Made by a program: the position numbers and the translations under genes
Shown here: one piece after another, positions 39,881 to 49,261 of the stretch
Position numbering within the stretch: the stretch's first letter is position 1
How the letters are laid out: each line of letters begins with the position of its first letter
Origin: Roseinatronobacter sp. S2
Lineage (GTDB): Bacteria > Pseudomonadota > Alphaproteobacteria > Rhodobacterales > Rhodobacteraceae
Direction: 5' to 3'
Length of the DNA stretch: 64,000 bases
NCBI RefSeq assembly: GCF_029581395.1
Contig: NZ_CP121116.1
Coordinates: forward strand, 1 to 64,000
Notes under the pieces: generated by a model
Databases searched by the model: none
What the model saw: only the letters and a program-made list of their open reading frames with translations
Told to the model about the DNA's origin: nothing

Positions 39881-41850
39881 AATCAGCTGTTCTGGGCACG
39901 GGCTTCGCTGTCGCGGGCGTGTTGTGGCTTCTGGCCGCAGCCCGATTGTTGCCGCCCGCACAGTGGCTGGTCTGGCCCGGCCCGATGCACGCCCTGACGC
40001 TGGAGCAGTTGTTGTTTTACTTCAGCATGCTGCCGCGTCTGGCCATGGCGTTGCTGGTCGGGGCCATGCTGGGGCTGGCGGGCGGGCTGATGCAGGCGGT
40101 GCTGCGCAACCCGCTGGCCGATCCAACCACGCTGGGCAGCGCATCTGGCGCGCAGCTTGCGATTGTCGCCGTCACACTTTACGCGCCTGCGGTGCTGTCA
40201 TTCGCGGGGGTGTTTCCCGTCGCATTGACCGGGGCGGGCCTGACAACAGGGCTGGTGCTGGTCCTTGGGGCGCGGCGTGATTTCGCACCTGTCACTGTAA
40301 CCATTGCAGGCATGCTGGCGGGGCTTCTGGCATCCGCCATCGCCACCGCAATGACGCTTGCACAGGGGCATTACCTGTTGTCGCTGATTATGTGGAATGG
40401 CGGCGCGCTGACCCAGATGGACTGGTCGGGCACGCAGCGGATGGTGGTTGCGCTTGCGCTAGGGCTGGTCCTTGCCGCCATGCTGGCGCGTCCGCTGCTG
40501 GTGTTGGGGCTTGGCGGGGCATCCGCGCAGGGGCTTGGGCTGCGCGTGGCCCCGCTGCGGGCGGGTGTTTTGTTGCTGGCTGTGGCGTTGTCCGCGCTTG
40601 TGTCGGCAGAAGTGGGGTTGGTGGGGTTTGTGGGCCTTGCTGCACCGGCGCTGATCCGCGCGCTGGGGGTGCAGGGGCTGCGCGCACAGCTTTTGGCGGC
40701 ACCTGTCGCAGGGGCAATGCTGCTGGCACTGGTGGACAGCCTGCTTTTACTGGTCGACACGCTGGGGGGACCGGCCCTGCCTGCGGGCGCGCTGACCGGG
40801 TTGATCGGGGGGCCGTTGCTGATCTGGCTGCTGTCGCGGTTGCGCACAACGGTTCCGCCGCGTTCTGAAGGTGCCGCGCATCCGGCGGCGCGCGCGCACG
40901 CGCCGCGCCGCATAATTTCGGCGCTGGCGGTCGCGCTGGTTTTGCTGACACTCGCCGCAGTGTTGTTGGGGCGCGGGCCTTATGGCTGGGGATTTGTTCC
41001 GCCGGAATTCATCGTGCATTTTGTGCCATTGCGCGCGACGGCGGGTCTGGCCGCGCTGGCGGCGGGGGCATTGCTGGCGTCTGCCGGGGCCTGCCTGCAA
41101 CGGCTGAGTGCGAACCCCATGGCGGCGCCCGAAGTGCTGGGTGTCACAGGTGGCGCGGCACTGGGATATGCAATTGCGGTTTTCGTGCATGACGGGGCAG
41201 GGCCGCTGACACTGGGCATCGGCGCGGGCATCGGCGGGGCGGCCGCGTTGATGCTGCTGGCGGCACTGGCGCTGCGCCATGACATGGCCCCCGTGCGTGT
41301 GCTGCTGTCGGGCCTTGCGATCGGGGCTTTTGCGTCGGCGGTACTGGGCGGGATCATGGCATCTGATGACCGGCGGGCATGGCTGATCATGGGCTGGATG
41401 GCAGGCAGCGCGGGCCAGACCACACCCGCAGGGGCGATGGGGCTGGCTGTGCTTGCCGTGGCCGTGCTGGCCCTGTTGCTGGTGTGCGCGCGCTGGCTGG
41501 ATATTCTGCCATTGGGTGCAGCCGTGGCCCGCATGCTGGGCGTGCCGGTGGTTGCCGTGCAACTGGGTCTGATTGTGCTGGCGGGGCTTGCCACAGGGGC
41601 CGCGACGCTTATTGTAGGTCCGGTCAGTTTTGTTGGCCTGATGGCCCCGCATCTGGCGCGCAGTCTGGGGCTGGTGCAGGCGCGTCATTTCGTTGCGGGA
41701 AGCTGGCTGATCGGGGCCGGGCTGATGACACTTGCGGCGTTCGGGGCGCGCACGGCCAGCTATCCCTATGATCTGCCCATGGGGTTGTTTGCAACGCTGA
41801 TCGGCGCACCGTGGCTGTTTGTGCATCTGATGCGAAGGACAAGGGGATGA
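39877..41850 (+). CDS. Siderophore ABC transporter permease, double-length FhuB type
   Basis: A 657-residue protein consisting of two fused FecCD-type permease halves (about 1-325 and 340-657), each with about ten membrane segments. The repeated motif appears as GGLMQAVLRNPLADPTTLGSASGAQ in the first half and GACLQRLSANPMAAPEVLGVTGGAA in the second. The coupling loops EVGLVGFVGLAAPALIRAL and GPVSFVGLMAPHLARSL also recur. Only FhuB-class systems use one double permease, which supports a hydroxamate siderophore. It overlaps the genes on both sides by ATGA. Confidence 0.93.
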   Translation: MKSAVLGTGFAVAGVLWLLAAARLLPPAQWLVWPGPMHALTLEQLLFYFSMLPRLAMALLVGAMLGLAGGLMQAVLRNPLADPTTLGSASGAQLAIVAVTLYAPAVLSFAGVFPVALTGAGLTTGLVLVLGARRDFAPVTVTIAGMLAGLLASAIATAMTLAQGHYLLSLIMWNGGALTQMDWSGTQRMVVALALGLVLAAMLARPLLVLGLGGASAQGLGLRVAPLRAGVLLLAVALSALVSAEVGLVGFVGLAAPALIRALGVQGLRAQLLAAPVAGAMLLALVDSLLLLVDTLGGPALPAGALTGLIGGPLLIWLLSRLRTTVPPRSEGAAHPAARAHAPRRIISALAVALVLLTLAAVLLGRGPYGWGFVPPEFIVHFVPLRATAGLAALAAGALLASAGACLQRLSANPMAAPEVLGVTGGAALGYAIAVFVHDGAGPLTLGIGAGIGGAAALMLLAALALRHDMAPVRVLLSGLAIGAFASAVLGGIMASDDRRAWLIMGWMAGSAGQTTPAGAMGLAVLAVAVLALLLVCARWLDILPLGAAVARMLGVPVVAVQLGLIVLAGLATGAATLIVGPVSFVGLMAPHLARSLGLVQARHFVAGSWLIGAGLMTLAAFGARTASYPYDLPMGLFATLIGAPWLFVHLMRRTRG

Positions 41851-42641
41851 ACCTGTTTACGGTAAGCGGCCTGCAATTTGACGTGGGTGCGCGCACAATA
41901 CTGAAGGGGCTGGACCTGAACATCGCGGCGGGCACGCTGACCGCGCTGGTTGGCCGCAACGGGTGCGGGAAATCCACATTGATCAAGCATCTGTCCGGCC
42001 AGATCAGGGCGCAACAGGGTGCTGTGCATTATCGCGGGGCCTGCCTGTCTACATGGCAGGCCCGTGCGCTGGCGCGCGATCTGGCCTATCTGCCCCAGAC
42101 CACGCCTGCGGCCGAAGGTGTCACGCTGGAAGAACTGGTGGCACTTGGCCGCTACCCATGGCGCGGCGCATTGGGCCGGATGCGTGCCCAGGATCATGAT
42201 GCAGTGGCACAGGCCATTGCCCGTTGCGGGCTGGAGTCCCTGCGCGAACGTCTGGTCGATACCCTGTCGGGGGGCGAGCGCCAGCGCGCATGGATTGCGA
42301 TGATGCTGGCGCAGGGGGCGCGCAGCCTGCTGCTGGATGAACCCATCTCGGCGCTGGATGTCGCCCATCAGGTCGAGGTTCTGGGCTTGCTGGCCGATAT
42401 GTGCCGCAATCACGGATATTCGGTTGTTGTTGTCTTGCATGATGTGAACATGGCCGCACGGTATTGCGACCATGTCGTCGCCCTGAAATCGGGGCAGGTG
42501 GCGCTGCAAGGCCCGATTGACACCCTTATGACCCCGGACGCATTGGCGCAGGTCTATGACCTGCCCATGCAGGTGCATCATGGTGCACACCAGCCATTTG
42601 CCTTGCCGACACACCGCACCGGAGGACGCCATGTTGCGTGA
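41847..42641 (+). CDS. Siderophore ABC transporter ATP-binding protein (FhuC-like)
   Basis: A 264-residue ATPase. Walker A GRNGCGKSTLIKHLSG is near residue 35, the signature LSGGERQRAWIAM near 140, Walker B SLLLDEPISALD and the switch histidine in VVVLHDVNMAARYCD. It powers the FhuB-like permease upstream (ATGA overlap). The start MNLFTVSGLQF at 41847 is set by that overlap. The last 11 bases overlap the following ABC gene, extending the operon. Confidence 0.92.
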   Translation: MNLFTVSGLQFDVGARTILKGLDLNIAAGTLTALVGRNGCGKSTLIKHLSGQIRAQQGAVHYRGACLSTWQARALARDLAYLPQTTPAAEGVTLEELVALGRYPWRGALGRMRAQDHDAVAQAIARCGLESLRERLVDTLSGGERQRAWIAMMLAQGARSLLLDEPISALDVAHQVEVLGLLADMCRNHGYSVVVVLHDVNMAARYCDHVVALKSGQVALQGPIDTLMTPDALAQVYDLPMQVHHGAHQPFALPTHRTGGRHVA

Positions 42642-44331
42642 ATTTCTGTCCTATTATCTTCCACACAAGCGGTTGTTCAGTTGGGTATTCGGCGCGGCCA
42701 TCCTGTCGGGGTTGCTGGAGCTGGCCTTTCCGCTGGCCATTGCCGCATTCATCGACACATTGCTTCCGGCGGGCGATCTGTATCTGATCCTATGGGCGGC
42801 GGCAGGGTTGCTGGCGGTTTATCTGCTGAATACGGCCCTGATGGCGGTGGTGATCTATTGGGGTCACAAACTGGGGATCGAGATCGAAACCGACATGCGC
42901 GCGCGCGCCTTCGCGCATCTGACCCGCCTGTCATGGGGGTGGTATGACCGCGAACATACCGGCAAGCTGGCCGTGCGCGTCACGCGGGATCTGGAAGAAG
43001 TCGGCGAGGTTGCCCATCATGGCCCCGAGGACCTGTTCATCGCTGTCATGACCTTTTTGGGGGCATTCGCGCTGATGGCGCTGCTGCATCCGTTGCTGGC
43101 GCTGGTCACAGGTGTCATTGTGCCGCTGACAAGCTGGCTTGTGGTGGTCTATGGCGGGCGCATGACGCGGACATGGCAGGCCATCTATGCCCGTGTTGGC
43201 AATTTCAACATGCGTCTGGAAGAAGCACTTGGTGGTATTCGTGTGGTGCAGTCCTTCGGCAACGAGGCCCATGAACGCGGGCTGTTCGCCCGTGACAATC
43301 ATGCCTATCGCGCAACCAAGCTGAACGCATACCGGATCATGGCGACGTCCAGCGCGATCAATTACATGGGCCTGCGTTTCGTGCAGCTTGTTGTCATGGT
43401 TCTGGGTGCGGGGTTCGTGCTGCAAGGCAGTTTGTCGGCAGGCGGGTTCGTGGGGTTTTTGCTGCTGGTCGGGGTCTTCGTGCGCCCGCTGGACAAGATC
43501 GCGGCTGTGATCGAAACCTATCCGCGCGGGATTGCCGGGTTCCGGCGGTATCAGGCGCTTTTGGCAACTCAGCCCGATATCTCCGACCCCGCTGATGCCC
43601 GTCCCGCGCCCGTGTTTCGCGGGGATATCAGCTTTGATCAGGTCAGCTTCGGGTATGACCCTGCGCGCCCGGTGCTGCGCGATGTAAGCTTTCGCGTAGA
43701 TGCAGGCCAGACTGTTGCCTTTGTTGGGCCATCGGGGGCGGGCAAAACGACGCTGCTGGCGCTGTTGCCGCGGTTTTACGACCCGCAGGCAGGTCAGATC
43801 CGCATCGATGGTCACGCGCTTTCGGGTATGACGCTGACATCCGTGCGGCGCCAGATCGGGCTGGTCAGTCAGGACGTGTTTCTGTTTGGCACAACCTTGC
43901 GCGACAATATCGCCTATGGCCGTCTGGGTGCGTCCGAGGATGAGATACTGGACGCCGCCCGCCGCGCGCAGCTTGATGATGTGCTGCACGCCCTGCCCGA
44001 TGGGCTTGATACCCAGATTGGTGAACGCGGTGTGATGCTGTCGGGCGGGCAGAAGCAACGTGTGGCCATCGCCCGCGCCTTTTTGAAAAACCCGCCGATC
44101 CTGATACTGGACGAGGCTACTTCGGCGCTGGACAGTGAAACGGAAGCCCGCGTGCAAAGCGCGCTGGACGATCTGTCAAAGGCGCGCACAACACTTGTTA
44201 TCGCGCACCGGTTGCGCACCATCCGCAATGCCGACCGGATCATCGTAATGAAGGACGGCCAGATCGCAGAGATGGGCGATCATTCGGGGCTGGTGGCGCA
44301 GGGCGGGCTTTATGCGCGCCTTGCCAGTTAA
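42631..44331 (+). CDS. Fused-domain ABC transporter (type IV exporter fold) in siderophore operon
   Basis: A 566-residue half-transporter with an N-terminal six-helix membrane domain (about 1-310) and a C-terminal ATPase domain. Walker A is GPSGAGKTTLLALLPRFYDP, the signature LSGGQKQRVAIARAFLKN, Walker B ILILDEATSALD, and the switch is IAHRLRTIRNADRI. GGAGGACG precedes ATG 42631, and the gene overlaps the FhuC-like gene. It works as a homodimer. Two roles fit the operon: exporting a siderophore or its remnant, or inner-membrane uptake as in mycobacterial IrtAB. No siderophore-synthesis gene is seen nearby. Confidence 0.87.
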   Translation: MLREFLSYYLPHKRLFSWVFGAAILSGLLELAFPLAIAAFIDTLLPAGDLYLILWAAAGLLAVYLLNTALMAVVIYWGHKLGIEIETDMRARAFAHLTRLSWGWYDREHTGKLAVRVTRDLEEVGEVAHHGPEDLFIAVMTFLGAFALMALLHPLLALVTGVIVPLTSWLVVVYGGRMTRTWQAIYARVGNFNMRLEEALGGIRVVQSFGNEAHERGLFARDNHAYRATKLNAYRIMATSSAINYMGLRFVQLVVMVLGAGFVLQGSLSAGGFVGFLLLVGVFVRPLDKIAAVIETYPRGIAGFRRYQALLATQPDISDPADARPAPVFRGDISFDQVSFGYDPARPVLRDVSFRVDAGQTVAFVGPSGAGKTTLLALLPRFYDPQAGQIRIDGHALSGMTLTSVRRQIGLVSQDVFLFGTTLRDNIAYGRLGASEDEILDAARRAQLDDVLHALPDGLDTQIGERGVMLSGGQKQRVAIARAFLKNPPILILDEATSALDSETEARVQSALDDLSKARTTLVIAHRLRTIRNADRIIVMKDGQIAEMGDHSGLVAQGGLYARLAS

Positions 44332-44350
44332 GAGGGGCGCGCTGTGATAC

Positions 44351-44457
44351 TGCGTTTCCGCTTTTCGCTGAAATGCCAGAAACGCATTAAGCTTCTGTTT
44401 TGTTGTAATTTCAAACCGGAAAACCCCATCAACTTTTTCTGAAATTGCTTTAATGCG
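44351..44457. repeat. 107-bp dispersed intergenic repeat, copy A
   Basis: Aligns without gaps to 51168-51274. Both begin with an inverted repeat GCGTTTC ... GAAACGC (44352-44358 and 44379-44385 here) and share CTTCTGTTTTGT and CTTTTTCTGAAA. Each lies just behind a gene end, here the ABC transporter. Read on the minus strand both are open and give similar peptides, but with many amino-acid differences. Confidence 0.75.
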
Positions 44458-44476
44458 TCATCCTGTTTTGTGACCG

Positions 44477-44500
44477 AAGGCCGAAACCGGCTTTTGTTTT
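44477..44500 (+). terminator. Rho-independent terminator of the siderophore operon
   Basis: AAGGCCG-aaac-CGGCTTTT followed by GTTTTC forms a short GC stem extended by A-T pairs, with a T-rich tail. It lies after copy A of the dispersed repeat and about 150 bases behind the ABC transporter stop. Confidence 0.6.
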
Positions 44501-44691
44501 CGTTCGCACTTGGTTTCCGGTCATGTCTGGACAAAAGTTTCTGATCGTAGATAACTTGCTGAATACTGTGGATTCCAGCGGGGCAGGAACGCCCGTATCT
44601 TATTCAGAACGACCGATGGGGAAGGGGTGCCCTTTGCGGCCCTGCCATATTTCCATCAGGTCAGATAGACGGACAGCGCCCGAGGTTTCTT
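44501..44691. other. Intergenic region before the MFS gene
   Basis: About 190 bases after the terminator; together with the repeat it fills the 360-base gap from 44332. No gene or clear promoter was recognised. Confidence 0.4.
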
Positions 44692-45933
44692 TTGTCGAAC
44701 GCACTGATCAGAACCAACCGTGACTATCGCCTGCTGCTTTCGGCAAGTTCGGTGTCCAACCTTGGCGATGGGGTCGCGATGGTCGCGCTGCCCTGGCTGG
44801 CCACCCTGCTGACCAGGGATCCGCTGTTGATCGCGGCGGTTGCGACGTCTCAGCGTTTGCCCTGGTTGCTGTTTGCTTTGCCGGCGGGGGTCTGGACTGA
44901 TCGCGCGGATCGTCGACTGCTTATGGTGCGCGCTGATCTGGTGCGCATGATCCTGATGATTTTCATTGTTCTGATGGTTGTGTCGCAGACTGCGTTCCCA
45001 TTGCAGGAAAGCGCCGGGCCAACCGCCATCCTGTCGCTGATTTTGATTGCCTTTCTGTTCGGTTCTGCCGAAGTGGTGCGCGACAATGCCGCGCAGACGG
45101 TTCTGCCGTCGATAGTCGCGCATGCTGATCTGGAACGCGCCAATGGCCAGATGTGGAGCGCTGAAAAAATTACCGGGCATTTCATCGGGCCACCCTTGGC
45201 GGGGGTTCTGATCGCATCATCGGTGGTGCTGCCATTCGGAATTGACGCGGCGATCTATGCGCTATCGGCTGTGTTGATCTGGATGATCGTGCTGCCGCCG
45301 CGCAAAGCCAAGGTTACAATACGCTTTTGGGGCGCGCTGCGCGAGGGGCTGGGCTGGATGCGGCGCAATCCGGTCATCCTGCGGCTTGCGATCATGCTGG
45401 GCGTGATCAATGCAGTGTTTATCGGCGGGATGACGATCCTGGTGCTTTATGCGCAAGAGGTTCTGGGCCTGTCCGCAACCGGGTATGGCCTGCTGCTGAC
45501 GGTCGGTGCGATCGGCGGCATTGCCGGAGGGCTTTGTGCACCGGTTGTCGCCGCCCGGTTGGGCATGCGCCGCAGCCTTTTGGTGGCATTGGGCGGTTTT
45601 GTCATCGTCAACCTGATGATCGGGTTTTTCGGGTCGACGGTGGTGGTTGCAGCTGCGCTGTTTGTCGAAGCGGCAGCAGGCATGCTGTGGAATGTCGTCA
45701 CGGTCAGCTATCGTCAACGGCTGATACCCGACGATCTGCTGGGTCGGGTGAATTCGGTCTACAGGTTCTTTGGCTGGGGGGCGATGCCATTTGGCGCAAT
45801 CGGGGCTGGGGCACTGGTTACAGTGCTGACACCCGTTCTGGGGCGGACCGAGGCGCTGCACACGCCCTATCTTTTCGCGGCCGCCGTCTGTGGACTGCTT
45901 ACGATCTTTGCGATTGTCCGCCTTCGCTTCTAG
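44692..45933 (+). CDS. MFS transporter (enterobactin-exporter/EntS-like family)
   Basis: A 413-residue membrane protein with about twelve hydrophobic segments. The first loop reads NRDYRLLLSASSVSNLGDGVAMVALPWLA, and the loop 2-3 motif ALPAGVWTDRADRRLLMVRADLVR is typical of the MFS_3 (EntS-like) subgroup. The start is TTG at 44692 with GAGG six bases before it. Placed after the siderophore operon it might export a siderophore or a drug. A terminator separates it from that operon, so a functional link is only suggestive. Confidence 0.83.
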   Translation: MSNALIRTNRDYRLLLSASSVSNLGDGVAMVALPWLATLLTRDPLLIAAVATSQRLPWLLFALPAGVWTDRADRRLLMVRADLVRMILMIFIVLMVVSQTAFPLQESAGPTAILSLILIAFLFGSAEVVRDNAAQTVLPSIVAHADLERANGQMWSAEKITGHFIGPPLAGVLIASSVVLPFGIDAAIYALSAVLIWMIVLPPRKAKVTIRFWGALREGLGWMRRNPVILRLAIMLGVINAVFIGGMTILVLYAQEVLGLSATGYGLLLTVGAIGGIAGGLCAPVVAARLGMRRSLLVALGGFVIVNLMIGFFGSTVVVAAALFVEAAAGMLWNVVTVSYRQRLIPDDLLGRVNSVYRFFGWGAMPFGAIGAGALVTVLTPVLGRTEALHTPYLFAAAVCGLLTIFAIVRLRF

Positions 45934-46036
45934 AGTATGTTGCTCAAGAGTGGGAACCGGTTTTGAGCTTCTCGAACATGCGAAATCAATAAGTTAGAGC
46001 ATGTCTCGTGAATGCGAATGAACGTGATATGCCCTA
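45934..46036. repeat. Intergenic palindromic repeat unit (two hairpins)
   Basis: Starting one base after the MFS stop, TGTTGCTCAA pairs imperfectly with TTGAGCTTCTCGAACA around GGGAACCGG. A second arm pair, TAGAGCATG (45995 region) and ATATGCCCTA near 46025-46036, forms another stem. Pairs of such palindromes with AACCGGTTTT and AGAGCATG are typical of short repeat families dispersed in alphaproteobacterial intergenic DNA. Only one copy is seen in this window. Confidence 0.5.
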
Positions 46037-46160
46037 GCGAATGCGCGGCGGCTGAAGCCTGCCGGGGGCGGGGCCCCAATGTCGGGAAAAACTGTCGGGT
46101 GACAGTGAAGAACACGAATTCTGTCATTCGTTGCCATCGGACATCTATGATCCACCTGAA

Positions 46161-49100
46161 TCACGACAAAGCCGCTTCAGTTGGCGAACGGGGCGTGTCA
46201 GCGCGGGCAACCCCGGCTGCGACACGCCGGCCTTCTTCGCGTTCAAACAACAGATAGTAGAACACAGGCACCGCAATCAGCGTCAGAACCGACGCGAAGG
46301 CCAGCCCCGCCATGATCGTGACAGACATAGACACGAAGAACGCATCCCACAGAAGCGGTGCCATCCCCAGAATTGTCGTGGCCGCCGCCAGAACCACCGG
46401 TCGCAGCCGCGAGACGCAGGCGGTAACGATCGCGTCGCGCAGCGCGATGCCTTCGGCGCGCACAAGATCAATTTCCTCGACCAGCACAATGCCGTTCTTG
46501 ATCAGCATTCCCGACAGACTCAGAAGTCCGAGAAGCGCTGTGAAGCTGAAGGGAATGCCGGTCAACAGCAAGCCCACCACCACCCCGTTCACCGACATCG
46601 GCACCAGAAGCCAGATGATCAGCGGCTGACGCAGCGCCGAGAACAGAAACACCGAAATCAGCACCATCACGATCAGGCTGAACGGCAGTTGGCGGGCCAG
46701 ACTGGATGTTGCTTTGGCCGAGTTTTCCAGCTCTCCGCCCCATTCCATTCTATACCCGATGGGCAGGGGCATCGCCTCGACCGCACCGCGGATTTCGGCC
46801 TGTACCGCGGCGGCGTTCTGGCCCTGCGCGACATCGGCACCCAGCGTCAGCGTCAGTTCCCGATTGCGCCGGTGCAGCAGGGTGTTCTGTGGTTCAAACA
46901 CCAGCCCGTCAATGACCTGTTCGATGGGCATGAAGGAACTGGTGCTGGAGGAATAGACAACCTGATCCATAAGCCCAAGCCCGCTTGAGCGTGGTTGCCG
47001 CACGATGATGGGGATCAGGCGTTCATCTTCGCGGTAGACGCCACCGGTGGTGCCATCGGTGGCAAACAGAAGCGCATCTGAAATGTCATCGCGGGTGATG
47101 CCTGCGGCCTGCGCGCGGTCACTTGCGTAAAGCGGCTTGAGAACCAGTTCCTGTTCGCGCCAGTTATTGCGGACTTCATGCAAATGCGGCGAGGCCTGCT
47201 GCATCAGCGCCGCCGCTGTCACGCCCAGTTCGCGCAATACCTGCGGATCACTGCCCGACAGTCGCAGCTGGATCGGGTCGCCCCCGCCGGGACCAAACGC
47301 CAGCCGCGTGCTGCGAAATTCGCCCTCTGGCAGGGTGGCGCGTGCAAAGGCGTCCAGTTCTGCCTTCAGCGCAGGAATTTCATCCAGCCGGTGGGTTCGG
47401 ATGATCAGATGCCCATAGCTTGGATTTGCTTTCTCGGCCGAATAGGTCAGCATGAAGCGCGCGGCACCGTCGCCTGCAAACGCGGTCACGGATACCACCT
47501 CGTCGCGCGAGGCCAGCCACGATTCTACCTTCGCCAGATGTTCGGATGTGGTATGGATCGCGTTGCCCTGCGGCAGTTTGTAATGAACAAAAAACAACGG
47601 TGTGTTGGAATCCGGGAAAAATTGCTGTTTGACCTGTCCGAAACCAATATAGCACACTGCTGTCACCGCCAGAAGCGCACCAACCACCAGCCAGCGCGCC
47701 TTGATTGCAGCATGCACTACGCTGCCGTAGATCTTGAACACGCGGCCATCATATGCGCCGACGTCGCCTGCGGTGCCTTGCTTGAACAGGTAATGCGCAA
47801 GCAGTGGTGTGGCCGTGACGGCCAGCACCCATGACAGCAGAAGCGATATCGCGATCACCGCAAACAGCGAGAACATGAACTCGCCTGTCGCGTCCGGGCT
47901 AAGGCCAATGCCCGCAAATGCCATGATGCCGATAACAGTCGCCCCCAGCAGCGGGATCTGGGTTTTGCCCGCCGCCTCATCCGCCGCCTCGCGTGATGAC
48001 TTGCCGCGTCGCATGGCAATCTGCATGCCCTCGGCCACGACGATGGCATTGTCGACAAGCATCCCCATGGCGATGATCAGTGCGCCCAGCGAAATGCGCT
48101 CCATCTCGATTGAAAAAATGCCCATGAAGAACAGCGTGCCAATCACCGTCAGCAACAAAGTGCTGCCCACAACGACCGCTGCGCGCCAGCCCATGAACAG
48201 TGCCAGCACCACGACCACAATCGATACCGACATGAGCAGATTTAGCAAAAAAGCGTTTGAGGCGTCTTCGACCACCACATGCTGTTGATAAATCGGGTGC
48301 AGGTTCACCCCATAGGGAATGTCCGCTTGCAGTTGCGCCAGCCGGATATCGACGCGCTTGCCCACATCCACGATATTGTCCGACGCCACACCGGCAATTC
48401 CCAGCGTGAATGCATCCTGCCCGTCATGGCGCACAATCAGGGACGGGTGGTCCTTTTCGCCGCGATAAACATGGGCCATGTCAAACAGGTTCAGCACCTG
48501 TCCGCCCACGCCCACCGATAACCCGGCAATGGCCGACACACTGTCAGACCCGTCGGGCGACTGGATCAGCGTACGCGTGGGGCCGATATCCGCCGCCCCC
48601 GCATCCAGCACCGAGTTTGCATTGGCAATCGCACCGGCAATGGCCTGCGGTGCTACCCCCTGATTGACCGCCCGCGCCATGTCCGGTTCCACATAGATCG
48701 CCTCGGCGGGCAGTCCGGCGACATCGACATCGGCCACCCCGTCAACGGCCAGCAATTCGCGGCGCAGGAACGTGGCAAGCTGGTGCTTTTCAGCGGCACT
48801 CAGACCTTCGGCTGTTACGGCATAATAAAGACCGAACACATCGCCAAAAGTGTCATTCACCAACGGTGTGCTGACCCCTTGCGGCAGGTTACGGGCCGCA
48901 TCGCTGATCCGGTTGCGCAGTTTGACCCATACCGCAGGCAGCGCGCTTCCATCATAGCTGTCTTTGATCTCGACCTCTATCAGGGACAGGCCGGGCCGGT
49001 TGACAGAGGTGATGATGTCCACTTCAGCCATTTTCTGGATGGCGGATTCCAGCGGTTCGGACACTTCGCGCGCCACCTGATCGGCGGATGAGCCGGGGTA

Positions 49101-49250
49101 TTGCGTCATGATGACGGCCGTTTTGATGGTGAAGGCAGGGTCTTCCAGCCGCCCAAGCGAATTGAACCCCCAAAGCCCCCCCAGCAAACAGCCCAGAATC
49201 AGGATCCACGTCAGCAGGGCCTTGTCGATCGACGCGCGCGCAATGTTCAT
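46161..49250 (-). CDS. RND-family efflux transporter, inner-membrane pump
   Basis: A 1029-residue AcrB/HAE-type pump with twelve membrane helices and two large periplasmic loops. N-terminal SIDKALLTWILILGCLLGG and YPGSSADQVAREVSEPLESAIQKM mark the porter start. The proton-relay region in TM4 is GALIIAMGMLVDNAIVVAEGMQ, and the second half carries LLSLSGMLIKNGIVLVEEI. It lies 11 bp after the adaptor gene on the same strand. No outer-membrane channel gene is adjacent, so a TolC-like protein must come from elsewhere. Expression is probably controlled by the divergent TetR. Confidence 0.92.
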   Translation of the reverse strand: MNIARASIDKALLTWILILGCLLGGLWGFNSLGRLEDPAFTIKTAVIMTQYPGSSADQVAREVSEPLESAIQKMAEVDIITSVNRPGLSLIEVEIKDSYDGSALPAVWVKLRNRISDAARNLPQGVSTPLVNDTFGDVFGLYYAVTAEGLSAAEKHQLATFLRRELLAVDGVADVDVAGLPAEAIYVEPDMARAVNQGVAPQAIAGAIANANSVLDAGAADIGPTRTLIQSPDGSDSVSAIAGLSVGVGGQVLNLFDMAHVYRGEKDHPSLIVRHDGQDAFTLGIAGVASDNIVDVGKRVDIRLAQLQADIPYGVNLHPIYQQHVVVEDASNAFLLNLLMSVSIVVVVLALFMGWRAAVVVGSTLLLTVIGTLFFMGIFSIEMERISLGALIIAMGMLVDNAIVVAEGMQIAMRRGKSSREAADEAAGKTQIPLLGATVIGIMAFAGIGLSPDATGEFMFSLFAVIAISLLLSWVLAVTATPLLAHYLFKQGTAGDVGAYDGRVFKIYGSVVHAAIKARWLVVGALLAVTAVCYIGFGQVKQQFFPDSNTPLFFVHYKLPQGNAIHTTSEHLAKVESWLASRDEVVSVTAFAGDGAARFMLTYSAEKANPSYGHLIIRTHRLDEIPALKAELDAFARATLPEGEFRSTRLAFGPGGGDPIQLRLSGSDPQVLRELGVTAAALMQQASPHLHEVRNNWREQELVLKPLYASDRAQAAGITRDDISDALLFATDGTTGGVYREDERLIPIIVRQPRSSGLGLMDQVVYSSSTSSFMPIEQVIDGLVFEPQNTLLHRRNRELTLTLGADVAQGQNAAAVQAEIRGAVEAMPLPIGYRMEWGGELENSAKATSSLARQLPFSLIVMVLISVFLFSALRQPLIIWLLVPMSVNGVVVGLLLTGIPFSFTALLGLLSLSGMLIKNGIVLVEEIDLVRAEGIALRDAIVTACVSRLRPVVLAAATTILGMAPLLWDAFFVSMSVTIMAGLAFASVLTLIAVPVFYYLLFEREEGRRVAAGVARADTPRSPTEAALS

Positions 49251-49261
49251 CGTCCTGCCCC

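Noticed and set aside
46131-46988. Plus-strand open frame of 285 codons
   Set aside because: Antisense to the RND pump, which is full length and well conserved.
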